In this document: positions 1-8,412 of the stretch, one piece after another | Layout: every line of letters begins with the position of its first letter | How positions within the stretch are numbered: the first letter of the stretch is position 1 | DNA from: CALBPI01 sp039821645 | GTDB lineage: Bacteria; Pseudomonadota; Gammaproteobacteria; Steroidobacterales; Woeseiaceae | DNA length: 64,000 nucleotides | Direction of reading: 5' to 3' | NCBI GenBank assembly: GCA_039821645.1 | Contig: JBCBNU010000001.1 | Location: 62,001 to 126,000, forward strand | Made by a program: the position numbers and the translations under genes | Notes under the pieces: generated by a model | Database searches by the model: none | What the model was told of the DNA's origin: nothing | Seen by the model: the letters and a program-made list of their open reading frames with translations, nothing else

Positions 1-560
1 ATGAGTTCCTTCTCAACCACCTCTCCTGCCGAATCGCACAGAACGGTCAAGATGAGAAACTCTGCAGCCGTGAGCGGGAGTAGCTCTTCACTCAGATATG
101 CCGACTGTGTACCGGGCTCAATGGTCAGGTCTCCGATGCGCTGGCGAATCAAGTCGTTGTGAGTGCCAGACGACTGGCCACGCCGGAGAACTGCGCGCAA
201 CCGGGCTACCAACTCTCGCAGATTGCAGGGCTTCGGCACGTAGTCATCGGCACCGATTTCGAGGCCGAGAATACGATCGACGCCGTCGCCACGAGCGGTG
301 AGCATAACGACTGGGATATCCGAGGTTTGCCGTATCCGACGCAGGACATCGAAGCCGTCGAACTGAGGCAGACCAACATCGAGCACGACAACATCGAATT
401 TGCCACTTGATGCCGACTTGATGCCGGAGCTTCCGTTATGAACGCAGGTGATGGCGAAGTCGCCCTCGCCATCGACGTACTGCGTCACAAGCTCAGTGAA
501 AGCGACATCATCGTCGACCATAAGAATATGCGCCGGCGGCTTGGATAGTTCCAGTGTCAA
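1..560 (-). CDS. CpxR-like OmpR-family response regulator (C-terminus cut by window edge)
   Basis: DNA-binding response regulator of a two-component system; 186 codons are visible and the gene continues past base 1. The receiver domain shows the acidic pocket VDDD (residues 15-18), phospho-acceptor D61 in LDVGLPQFDG, T88 and the KPCN lysine K110. The segment GLEIGADDYVPKPCN resembles CpxR. The OmpR-type winged helix begins near residue 140 (LTAAEFLILTVL) and is truncated. I chose the TTG at 560 because GGAGGG lies 6 bases upstream; the first ATG (521) would remove the first receiver strand. The gene lies 48 bp downstream of the Spy/CpxP-like gene on the same strand, so the two are probably one operon. 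Its kinase is presumably beyond the left edge (inference). Confidence 0.88.
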   Translation of the reverse strand, partial: MTLELSKPPAHILMVDDDVAFTELVTQYVDGEGDFAITCVHNGSSGIKSASSGKFDVVVLDVGLPQFDGFDVLRRIRQTSDIPVVMLTARGDGVDRILGLEIGADDYVPKPCNLRELVARLRAVLRRGQSSGTHNDLIRQRIGDLTIEPGTQSAYLSEELLPLTAAEFLILTVLCDSAGEVVEKEL

Positions 561-608
561 CGCGATCCCTCCGCGATCGTGCTTTGCACCGCTACTCACA
601 CACCGCGA

Positions 609-1019
609 TTATCCCCTCAGCCGCTCTCGAATTGCCAACCTTCGTTTCTCTGCCTGTTCCTCCTGCATTTCAGTGAATTCCTCCAGTTGCGCTTCGGTCA
701 GGATAGGCTTGAGTTGGTCGAACATTTCCTCACGCGCGGCCCTGATTTCTCTCCGGATCGACATCGCCTGGCGTCGGCCAATCTTCTCGCCGTCCCCGCC
801 GTCTGGGTCTATGCCATAGCGTGCCAGGATATCGCGTTGCTTTTGTTGGCCGGCTTCGACGATTGGTCGCATCTCTTCCATTTGAGCGTCGGTCAGCTCT
901 AGCTTTTCCTGAATTTCTTCAAATTGAGTGTCCATTGCCTCGTTTTCTTCTGCTCGCGCGTCGGAAAGGCCCCAAATCAGATGTAGGGAAAGAAACACTA
1001 CGTTGAATAACGTCCTCAT
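609..1019 (-). CDS. Spy/CpxP-like periplasmic LTXXQ protein
   Basis: 136 aa with a signal peptide of about 23 residues ending ARA. The mature part is a charged, helical protein with two LTxxQ motifs, LTDAQ (42-46) and LTEAQ (107-111), the hallmark of the Spy/CpxP periplasmic chaperone and stress-sensor family. In characterised Cpx systems CpxP damps kinase signalling and binds misfolded envelope proteins; the same role here is inferred from the family and from the CpxR-like gene directly downstream. The start is an ATG with GGAG 8-9 bases upstream. It is transcribed away from an RND efflux operon, with CpxR-box-like motifs between the two. Confidence 0.8.
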   Translation of the reverse strand: MRTLFNVVFLSLHLIWGLSDARAEENEAMDTQFEEIQEKLELTDAQMEEMRPIVEAGQQKQRDILARYGIDPDGGDGEKIGRRQAMSIRREIRAAREEMFDQLKPILTEAQLEEFTEMQEEQAEKRRLAIRERLRG

Positions 1020-1071
1020 TGTTGTTGCTCCGTTTCAAATTAACTACGCCATGAAATATAGAGTCTCGTAT

Positions 1072-1167
1072 GTAAATCACTGACAGGCTCTGAGAAGAAG
1101 TGTAAAGACGATGCTGGTAGAGCCCCGTGGTGCTTACACTTCTTTACGAACATTCTCTGTCCTTTAC
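1072..1167. promoter_or_regulatory. CpxR-box-like repeats in divergent promoter region
   Basis: GTAAA occurs at 1072-1076 and 1102-1106, and its complement TTTAC at 1143-1147 and 1163-1167. On the minus strand, 1147-1133 reads GTAAA-N5-GTAAG, one mismatch from the CpxR consensus GTAAA-N5-GTAAA. A perfect 10-bp inverted repeat, AGAAGTGTAA (1095-1104) and TTACACTTCT (1134-1143), overlaps it. The region separates the Spy/CpxR-like pair from the efflux operon, so autoregulation plus control of efflux is the likely function (inference). Confidence 0.55.
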
Positions 1168-1216
1168 ACGTCGCACCCTAAGCTCCGTCCCCGTCTATTG
1201 CAGTATTGAGCACATC

Positions 1217-2614
1217 ATGCACGGGCAATCCCGTACGCTTCTCTCTCTTGGCGCGGTCGTCGCTCTCGGTGGGTGCTCGCTAACACCGCCCCCTGAAGTT
1301 CCCCCGCTTGTTGAGCGCATTGACTCGCTCGCGGGCTTCGTTGCTCTGCCCCCCAAAGACGCTGTAGTGCCAGGTGAGGGCTGGTGGACCGCAGTCGGTG
1401 GTGAAGACCTCGACGATTTGGTACTCGAGCTGTTGGACAACAGCCCGGTCCTGCAAGAGTCTCGAGAGCAGGTCGTGCAGGCCGCTGAGTTCGCGGTTCT
1501 AGCGACTGGTCAACGGTTACCTGGAGTGGGTTACAGCGTCGATCGGACGCGTTCTCGGGCGCCCGCACCAGGAGGAGATTTCGCCTGGGCAGAAAACTTC
1601 AGCGCGGGTATCAGTCTCAATTTCAATGCAGACATTCTAGGTGGCTTGCGTGCTGCCGAGCGCGCGGCGGTCCTCACAGCCGAGGCTGCCGAATACGCCT
1701 ATCGCGCTAGTGAGCAACTAGAGATCACAAGGCTGGTTCGTAATTGGGTCTCTGCCATCACCCTTGCGAATCAGTTGGAGCTCGCAAAAAGTACAGCGAA
1801 CATTTTTGAAACGACTTATCACCTCACTGACGAAAGATACAAAACCGGCTCAAAGACCACTGCGGCAAGCGATGTCCTAATCGCACGTCAAAATCTCGAA
1901 TTCGCACTGATCGATATTCCGGAATTGGAGCGGCAACTGAGCAGTCAGCTGTTGATCATTGATGAGCAATTGGCTCGGATGCCGGGAACCACAGCAAGTC
2001 GGTTCGCACCCCAATCGTTGCCGCGACAGGTCGTGATACCAGAACTCGATAAGCCCATCGCGCTGTTAGGAAACCGACCCGATGTTGCTGCCGCAGAGCT
2101 GCGCTATCGCGCGGCACTAGAGGATGTGGGTGTCGTCCGCGCCAACCTTTATCCCGCGCTCTCTCTGGTCGGAGCACTCAGATGGCGCGGTGACTCCCCG
2201 TCAGATTTCTCTTGGGACGATTATCTCGCGTCCTTGGTCTCATCGATAACCGGTCCGCTATTCCAGGGTGGGAGGTTGAGATCGCAGGTACGCCTCGAGC
2301 AGTCTCAAGCGCGCGAGCTTGCGACGGTTTTCGCGCGTACCGCGCACAGCGCAGTAATAGATGTCGAGATCGCGCTCGTCAGTATTGAGGGTTTGGTTCG
2401 GCAGGTCGAACGTTCACGAGACGCGGTGGTCACCGCACGTCAATCGAATGATCTTGTCGAATTCCGGTATCGCCAAGGTCTCACTCCTTTGTTATCGGTT
2501 CTGGAAACGCAGCGCAGTCTGAACAGCGCACAGCAGAGCCTGATCCTTAGCGAACAAGCGCTCGCAAATTCCTTAATTGATTTACAGCTCAGCCTTGGGG
2601 GAGATTGGACATGA
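1217..2614 (+). CDS. Outer-membrane efflux lipoprotein, TolC/NodT family
   Basis: 465 aa outer-membrane channel of a tripartite efflux pump. A lipoprotein signal peptide ends in LGGC, with the lipidated Cys at residue 20, as in NodT/OprM-type factors. The rest shows the two-fold OEP pattern: long helices rich in A, E, L and R, with RPDVAAAELRYRAA and GLTPLLSVLETQRSL typical of the family. An upstream in-frame start at 1127 would put 30 residues ahead of the signal peptide and run through the regulatory motifs, so the ATG at 1217 is preferred. It is the first gene of an operon with adaptor and pump; the next start overlaps its stop (ATGA at 2611-2614). Confidence 0.9.
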   Translation: MHGQSRTLLSLGAVVALGGCSLTPPPEVPPLVERIDSLAGFVALPPKDAVVPGEGWWTAVGGEDLDDLVLELLDNSPVLQESREQVVQAAEFAVLATGQRLPGVGYSVDRTRSRAPAPGGDFAWAENFSAGISLNFNADILGGLRAAERAAVLTAEAAEYAYRASEQLEITRLVRNWVSAITLANQLELAKSTANIFETTYHLTDERYKTGSKTTAASDVLIARQNLEFALIDIPELERQLSSQLLIIDEQLARMPGTTASRFAPQSLPRQVVIPELDKPIALLGNRPDVAAAELRYRAALEDVGVVRANLYPALSLVGALRWRGDSPSDFSWDDYLASLVSSITGPLFQGGRLRSQVRLEQSQARELATVFARTAHSAVIDVEIALVSIEGLVRQVERSRDAVVTARQSNDLVEFRYRQGLTPLLSVLETQRSLNSAQQSLILSEQALANSLIDLQLSLGGDWT

Positions 2615-3780
2615 ACGACGATAGCCCAACGACACAGGACCGCGCCTGGCAGGGCTACGCTCAGGTGGCGTTAGTGGTGCTGGTGTTGCTTGGAGGCTTC
2701 GTGATGAACTACTTATTGTCCAGCCGTAGTCCCTCTACGGCGGCGCGTGCGGCGACTGCAACAGTGCCGGCGGTGGAAGTGATCCTGCCCGAAATTGAAG
2801 ACGTGACGCTTCAAATTCGTGAGTCCGGGACTGTCGTTGCCCGGAATAACATTCAACTGAGTCCGCAGGTGGGAGGGCGAGTTACAGCAGTGTCACCGAA
2901 TCTTGCCTCTGGCGGATACTTCACAGCGAACGAAGTGCTTTTTGAACTGGACCCTGCTGACTACCAATCCGCAGTCAATCGAGCACAGGCAGAGCGCTCT
3001 GCCGCGCTCGCAGACCTCAGTATTGAGCAAGCCGAGGCGCGGGTTGCAGAACAGGAGTGGGCGCTGGTGCACCCCGATGAACCGATTCCTGACTTGGTTG
3101 CCAGAATTCCGCAGATCGCTCGGGCGGAGGCCGCACTGGAATCGGCGGAGGCTGCATTGGGAGATGCGAGGCTTAATCTGTCGCGGGTGCGTTTCGCGCT
3201 CCCCTTTGCCGGCCGCATTTTGTCGACCACGATCGAGATCGGGCAGAACCTCTCTCCAGGTCAGTCTTATGGGTTGGCTTATGACCCCGGAGAAATTGAG
3301 ATTAGTGTCGCGGTAACTACTACGGCGCTCGATGCATTGAATCCAGCGGTAGGGCGACCAGCACAAGTGATTGTCGGCAGAGCGGGACAGCGTGGACAGA
3401 AACGATTCGAAGCACAGGTGATTCGTGCGGATGCAGAGCTGAATACGCAGACTCGACTCGCCAATCTGACTTTGGCATTTACCGAACCGACCGCCGCGTT
3501 GCCAGGTGAATTCGTCAACGTGGAGATTCTCGGGCCGCGTATTTCCGATGCTTACTTACTTCCCGAACGTGCCATGACTGAGGGGCGGACCGTGTGGGTC
3601 CTCGAATCGGGTCAACTCGCGAAGCGAACTCCGCCTGTGCTGTACATACGGAATCAGGAGATCGTTACGGCGCCTTTCGATGTTGCCGATGGCGTCGTGG
3701 TTTCGCCGTTGCTTGATCCAAGTCCCGGCTTACCAGTTCGCGCGCGTTCGGTACGTGACAACGGCTTAGATGCGTCATGA
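2611..3780 (+). CDS. RND efflux periplasmic adaptor (HlyD/AcrA-type membrane fusion protein)
   Basis: 389 aa adaptor linking the inner-membrane pump to the outer-membrane channel. It has one N-terminal membrane segment (about residues 18-36), then a beta-barrel/lipoyl half (ESGTVVARNNIQLSPQVGG and ALPFAGRILSTTIEIGQ) flanking a short alpha-hairpin rich in Ala and Glu, then the beta-barrel and membrane-proximal domains. The ATG at 2611 overlaps the previous stop and has GGGGGAG about 7 bases upstream; a TTG six bases earlier is a weaker choice. It overlaps the pump gene by ATGA at 3777, so translation is probably coupled. Confidence 0.9.
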   Translation: MNDDSPTTQDRAWQGYAQVALVVLVLLGGFVMNYLLSSRSPSTAARAATATVPAVEVILPEIEDVTLQIRESGTVVARNNIQLSPQVGGRVTAVSPNLASGGYFTANEVLFELDPADYQSAVNRAQAERSAALADLSIEQAEARVAEQEWALVHPDEPIPDLVARIPQIARAEAALESAEAALGDARLNLSRVRFALPFAGRILSTTIEIGQNLSPGQSYGLAYDPGEIEISVAVTTTALDALNPAVGRPAQVIVGRAGQRGQKRFEAQVIRADAELNTQTRLANLTLAFTEPTAALPGEFVNVEILGPRISDAYLLPERAMTEGRTVWVLESGQLAKRTPPVLYIRNQEIVTAPFDVADGVVVSPLLDPSPGLPVRARSVRDNGLDAS

Positions 3781-6700
3781 GTCCAAGCTCAAGCAACGGT
3801 AATTCGCTTATCGCTTGGTTTGCTGGTAACTCGGTTGCCGCAAACCTTTTGATGTTTTTCCTGTTGGTAGGCGGATTTCTCGCTCTCCGCCAGACGAACT
3901 CCGAGGTATTGCCGCCGATTGACCCGAGGTTGGTCTCGGTTAGGGTCGTGTTTCCAGGGGCGACACCAGTCGATGTTGAGGACGGCATTACGCGGCGGAT
4001 TGAGGAGGCTGTTTCCGGTTTAGAGGGTGTGGCTCGCGTGAGTTCGAGCGCGATAGAGGGATTGGGCAGCGTCACACTGGAGCTCGACGATTTTGCGATT
4101 CCGGCTTCCGTTCGCGACGACGTTCGTTCATCGATCAATCGATTGGTGGACTTCCCACCGGAGGACGCCGAGGAGCCACAGATTACGATCCTCAAGCCTA
4201 CTTCTGCGGTCGCTCGGCTCGTTGTGGTCGGAGATGTCAGCGAGCGAGCACTAAAAAGCGCCGGTGAGGAAATCGAGCGAGGACTACTCGCTGCCGACGG
4301 AATCAGCATCGTGACTCTCCAGGGCACACGGAAGTACGAAATTTCGATCGAGGTTGCGCCGGACAAGCTCGAGCGGTACGGATTGGGGATCGATCAGGTC
4401 GCAAATGCGATTCGTTCTGAGTCGCTTAATCTTTCAGCTGGAACGGTTCGAACCAGCGGCGGCGATATCCTCCTTCGCACCAACACAGAAGCGCGAGAGG
4501 CCTCTGCTTTCGAGGACTTGGTCATTGTCAGTGATGCTACTGGTCGTCGGGTCCGACTTGGCGAGCTCGCGACTGTCCGAGATGGATTCGAGGAATTACC
4601 CCTATCGAACACTTATAACGGCAAGCCGGCCGTGTTTGTTCAGGTCGATCGATCTGTTGATGAGGACGCTTTTGCAGTTCGCGACGCCGTTGTCGGATTC
4701 CTCGAAGAATTCGCGCCTCCCCCGGGCATCGACGTGTTCGTCACCAGTGACGAGACGGAGACAGTTGCAGACCGAATCAACCTCCTTGCTCGCAACGGAC
4801 TCCTCGGGTTAGTGCTTGTCTTCGTTTTTCTGTCGCTGACTCTCGATTTGCGCCTGGCATTCTGGACCAGTGTGGGGATTCCTGTAGCGTTTCTCGGCGG
4901 TGTGATCCTTTTCGGTCAATTCACCTCGATCAACATGACCTCTTTAATGGGTTTGATTCTGGTACTCGGAATCGTTGTTGATGACGCCATTGTCGTTGGA
5001 GAAGCGATTTACGATGCACAGAGCACTGGAGGACCGGGGCTACGCACGGCGGTCACCGGTGCCACAGGCGTGTTTGCGCCGGTGACCGTAGGAGTCACCA
5101 CTTCGTTCGTGGCGTTCGCCACATTGATGTTTCTGCCCGGAGTGCTTGGTCAACTATTGCAGCCTGTACCTATCGTCGTGCTCTCGGTGCTGTTGCTTTC
5201 TCTTGTTGAGGTGTTCTTCATTCTGCCAAACCATATGGCTCACGGAGACAACTGGAGCCGAGGCGCGATGCTCACCCTCCGCGCGCGTGTACAGGCTGGT
5301 ATCGAGTGGATGCGCGAAGGTGTTTTCGTTCCGATGAGTCAGCTTGCGACGAAAATGTCATGGGTTGTAATCGCGGCATGCATATCGATTCTATTGATCA
5401 CCCATGGGATTTTGGGTGGCGGCTACGTCCGGTTCGTCTTTTTCCCGGTCGTCGAGGGCGACAGGGTTTCGGTTACGCTCGAAATGCCCGCAGGTACTCC
5501 ATTTGAGCAAACATCGATGACCATGGGTCGCATCGTCGAGGGTGGATATTCGGCAATTGGTGGGAGAGCGTCTGACGAATATCGATCAATGGCGGTTACC
5601 TTGGGCGGAAGCCTCGCCTCAGGATTCGATACTGACGGAACTAACCAACAGGCTGAGCTTGCGGTGGCGACGCTTGAGCTTGCGCCACCGGGTCAGCGGA
5701 GCCTGACATCGGCGCAAATCGAACGTGCGTGGCGAGAGGCTATCGGCGATGTTCCCGGCGTCAGGAGTCTTACGTTCGAGTCCGCAGGCTTGAGCGGCAC
5801 CGGCGCGGATATCAGCCTGAATCTCACGCATCGAGATGCTGAGCAATTATCGAAAGCGGCGGCGTCATTGACGGAAGCGCTCGTCGCCATACCCGGTGTG
5901 ACCGATGTTGAGTCGACTGCAGAGCCTGGCAAACGGCAGATTGAGTTTGATCTCAATCCAACCGGGTACGCCGCAGGATTGTCGGTTGCCGATCTAGGGC
6001 GTCATCTTCGTAACGCTTTCTTCGGTGAGGAGGTGCAGCGATTTCAACGTGGACGAGAGGAGGTTCGCGTCCTTGTTCGATATCCGCAAGAAGGTCGCCA
6101 AAGCATCGAGGATCTTGCTCGCATGCAAATTCCGTTGCCAGGCGGTGCGGAGGTGCCACTGGTTACCGTCGCCGAGGCCAACGAAACTCGTGATTATGCG
6201 AATCTCCAGCGCATCAATGGCCGACGCACCATATCGATCTCTGCCGACGTCGACGAGGCGGTGACTACTCCTAATGCTGTTCAAGCTGCTATTGAAAGCA
6301 CAACGCTAGAGCAGCTCAGAACGAGATTCTCTGGACTCGAAATCGAGGTTGATGGCCAGACCCGAAATCAGGCTGAAGATCTCGGTGCACTCGCAAACAA
6401 CTTTCTGGTCGCCGTGCTTGGTATCTATGTGCTGCTGGCGAGCATTCTGCGCTCCTATACCCAGCCACTCATTATTCTTGCCATCATACCGTTTGGACTA
6501 ACGGGTGCCGTAGTCGGGCACATGGTGATGGGCTTTGATCTGACGTTTTTGTCCTTGTTCGGCGTGGTGGCGCTATCGGGCGTGATCATTAACGACAGCA
6601 TAGTCTTGATCGACTACTACAATCGGTTACGACGGCAGGGTCGTGATCGTGACAGTAGTATCATCGAGGCGGTCAGGCGTCGGTTCCGACCAATTCTCCT

Positions 6701-6908
6701 GACGACGGTAACCACATTTATTGGTCTGCTACCGATGGTTACGGAGACCAGCATGCAGGCGAGATTCCTGATCCCCATGGCGATAAGTCTTGCCTTCGGT
6801 ATTTTGTTTGCTGCGCTCGTTATTTTTCTTCTGGTACCGGCGCTTCTTTCACTCGAATCTAAAGCGGGAATTGGTATGGAGGTCGCACTCAGTGATGCGC
6901 GGAACTAA
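3777..6908 (+). CDS. RND-family efflux pump, inner-membrane transporter
   Basis: 1043 aa, normal for an AcrB/MdtB-type transporter: 12 membrane helices in two homologous halves, each with a large periplasmic loop. TM1 lies near residues 20-40. The proton-relay acidic pair in TM4 is visible as GIVVDDAIVV. The second half contains LFGVVALSGVIINDSIVLID, the matching TM10 region, and RFRPILLTTVTTFIGLLPM. Substrate cannot be deduced; the family exports drugs, detergents or metals by proton antiport. It is the third gene of a tightly overlapping operon that probably answers to the CpxR-like regulator, and the ion-channel gene follows after 6 bp. Confidence 0.93.
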   Translation: MSPSSSNGNSLIAWFAGNSVAANLLMFFLLVGGFLALRQTNSEVLPPIDPRLVSVRVVFPGATPVDVEDGITRRIEEAVSGLEGVARVSSSAIEGLGSVTLELDDFAIPASVRDDVRSSINRLVDFPPEDAEEPQITILKPTSAVARLVVVGDVSERALKSAGEEIERGLLAADGISIVTLQGTRKYEISIEVAPDKLERYGLGIDQVANAIRSESLNLSAGTVRTSGGDILLRTNTEAREASAFEDLVIVSDATGRRVRLGELATVRDGFEELPLSNTYNGKPAVFVQVDRSVDEDAFAVRDAVVGFLEEFAPPPGIDVFVTSDETETVADRINLLARNGLLGLVLVFVFLSLTLDLRLAFWTSVGIPVAFLGGVILFGQFTSINMTSLMGLILVLGIVVDDAIVVGEAIYDAQSTGGPGLRTAVTGATGVFAPVTVGVTTSFVAFATLMFLPGVLGQLLQPVPIVVLSVLLLSLVEVFFILPNHMAHGDNWSRGAMLTLRARVQAGIEWMREGVFVPMSQLATKMSWVVIAACISILLITHGILGGGYVRFVFFPVVEGDRVSVTLEMPAGTPFEQTSMTMGRIVEGGYSAIGGRASDEYRSMAVTLGGSLASGFDTDGTNQQAELAVATLELAPPGQRSLTSAQIERAWREAIGDVPGVRSLTFESAGLSGTGADISLNLTHRDAEQLSKAAASLTEALVAIPGVTDVESTAEPGKRQIEFDLNPTGYAAGLSVADLGRHLRNAFFGEEVQRFQRGREEVRVLVRYPQEGRQSIEDLARMQIPLPGGAEVPLVTVAEANETRDYANLQRINGRRTISISADVDEAVTTPNAVQAAIESTTLEQLRTRFSGLEIEVDGQTRNQAEDLGALANNFLVAVLGIYVLLASILRSYTQPLIILAIIPFGLTGAVVGHMVMGFDLTFLSLFGVVALSGVIINDSIVLIDYYNRLRRQGRDRDSSIIEAVRRRFRPILLTTVTTFIGLLPMVTETSMQARFLIPMAISLAFGILFAALVIFLLVPALLSLESKAGIGMEVALSDARN

Positions 6909-6914
6909 GGTCGT

Positions 6915-7961
6915 ATGAGAGGGCTTCTGGTCTTGGTGTTTTTGATTGCTGCGCAGGCATCTCCCGCTAGTGTTGAAGCGACTTTGGCAGCTGAAGACGT
7001 ACGATCAAAATTTTCTTTACCTAACGGGTCTGCGCCGGTTCAGGTATTGGTAGATTTTGCGCTGTACGACATTAATGAGATTGATAGCGTTTCTGAGACG
7101 TTTGAGATCACAGGCATATTGACCGCGCAATGGCGGGACCCTCGAGAGGCATTTAATGCTTCCGAGTTGGGCATCACGGAGCGAGTCTTGGAAGGCGAGT
7201 TCCAGTTCGAAGAATATTTTGTTCGGTGGCATCCCCAAATTGTTCTACAAAACGATTCGGGCTTATTCGAGCGACAGGCGGTGCAATTACGAATACAACC
7301 GGATGGGCAAATACGCCTTGTTCAGAAGATTACGGCGATCGTCGAGGCCGACCTCGATCTGCGTGCGTTTCCTTTTGATAAGCACCGTCTGGAGGTTGTT
7401 TTTTCTGTGTTGGGTTTCGGGCCTGAGCGGGTGACACTCTTCGTTCCCGAGCAAGTGGAGCGTCCGTTGCAAGGTGTGCACGTACCGGGTTGGATTGTGG
7501 ATGGGATATCGCTCGACCTCGCGGGAGAAGAACGCCCGTCGCGCCAACAGGGTGCCGCAGTGCTTGGTGTTGAGGTAACGAGAGCGACGAGCTACATCAG
7601 GCGACTCATCACGTTTCCAATGGTTGTCATTGTTCTGTTGTCATTTTCGATCTTTTGGATGGACAAGTCTTCGCTGGGTGACAGGAACGGTATCTCTTTC
7701 ATCGGTGTATTGACCGGGGTTGCCTTTCAACAGACTGTGGTGGGCGTGATACCGCCGGTCGCCTATATCACCTTAATGCACGCCTTCTTGTTCATCAGTT
7801 TTCTGGTGATGGCAGCGACTGTTCCTATCAACCTCATCGTGGCTGCGCTCGATCGAAGAGGCAAAACCGCTGCTGGCGACAGAGTCGATAAGCACTGCCG
7901 TTGGCTCTTTCCTACCGTTTATGCTGGCCTCATGATGGTTCTGGCAATCCGGATTCTATAG
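6915..7961 (+). CDS. Prokaryotic pentameric ligand-gated ion channel (Cys-loop receptor homologue)
   Basis: 348 aa with a signal peptide of about 20 residues, a beta-sandwich extracellular domain (to about residue 210) and four membrane helices. The Pro-loop signature is DLRAFPFDKHRLEV, which matches the FPFD core of Cys-loop receptors but lacks both loop cysteines, as in GLIC and ELIC. VRWHPQIVLQND is the conserved loop before it. M1 is RRLITFPMVVIVLLSFSIF. M2 and M3 follow from GISFIGVLTGVAFQQ, with the PP step in VIPPVAYITL, and M4 ends the protein. GLIC is proton-gated and ELIC amine-gated; the ligand here is unknown. It starts 6 bp after the RND pump stop, so it is probably cotranscribed with it, an unusual pairing. 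Confidence 0.9.
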   Translation: MRGLLVLVFLIAAQASPASVEATLAAEDVRSKFSLPNGSAPVQVLVDFALYDINEIDSVSETFEITGILTAQWRDPREAFNASELGITERVLEGEFQFEEYFVRWHPQIVLQNDSGLFERQAVQLRIQPDGQIRLVQKITAIVEADLDLRAFPFDKHRLEVVFSVLGFGPERVTLFVPEQVERPLQGVHVPGWIVDGISLDLAGEERPSRQQGAAVLGVEVTRATSYIRRLITFPMVVIVLLSFSIFWMDKSSLGDRNGISFIGVLTGVAFQQTVVGVIPPVAYITLMHAFLFISFLVMAATVPINLIVAALDRRGKTAAGDRVDKHCRWLFPTVYAGLMMVLAIRIL

Positions 7962-8412
7962 CGCTACAAAACCGGTCCTTCGCAATCGCTTGCATCGGTC
8001 CGCGCATGTGCTCAGGAATCGGTACCGATTTCTCAGTCGCTCGATCGACCAGTACGTGGGTGAACGTGCCGTAGGCGGACGCCAAAGCTTCGCCCTCTTT
8101 GAAGATGCCGATACCCCACTGCACAGAACTGTTCCCGAGTCGATTTACTCGGAGGCCGCCCTCCAGTTTCTCGGGGAATGTAATGCCCCGCTTGTAGTTG
8201 CACTCGGAATGCACGATGTAACCAGCATGCTCGCCATTGTGCGGGTCGAGTCCGCACTGTTCGATCATGAATGCATTCGCGACCGTGTCGAAATAGGAGT
8301 AGTAGTTGACGTTGTTGACGTGCCCGTAGATGTCGTTGTCCATCCAGCGGGTAGGAATTGGCAAATACCACCCATAGTGCTCCCGCAAGCGGGCGATCTC
8401 GGTGTCGCTCAT
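7930..8412 (-). CDS. Acyl-CoA thioesterase, hot-dog fold (YbgC/FadM-like)
   Basis: 160 aa 4HBT-type thioesterase. RWMDNDIYGHVNNVNYYSYFD (residues 22-42) carries the catalytic Asp and the GHVNN signature of the 4-hydroxybenzoyl-CoA thioesterase/YbgC group. The family hydrolyses acyl-CoA thioesters in the cytoplasm. The start ATG at 8412 overlaps the stop of the upstream iron alcohol dehydrogenase, so the two form an operon. Its 3' end overlaps the convergent channel gene by 32 bp. The acyl substrate is not evident. Confidence 0.88.
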   Translation of the reverse strand: MSDTEIARLREHYGWYLPIPTRWMDNDIYGHVNNVNYYSYFDTVANAFMIEQCGLDPHNGEHAGYIVHSECNYKRGITFPEKLEGGLRVNRLGNSSVQWGIGIFKEGEALASAYGTFTHVLVDRATEKSVPIPEHMRGPMQAIAKDRFCSAIESGLPEPS

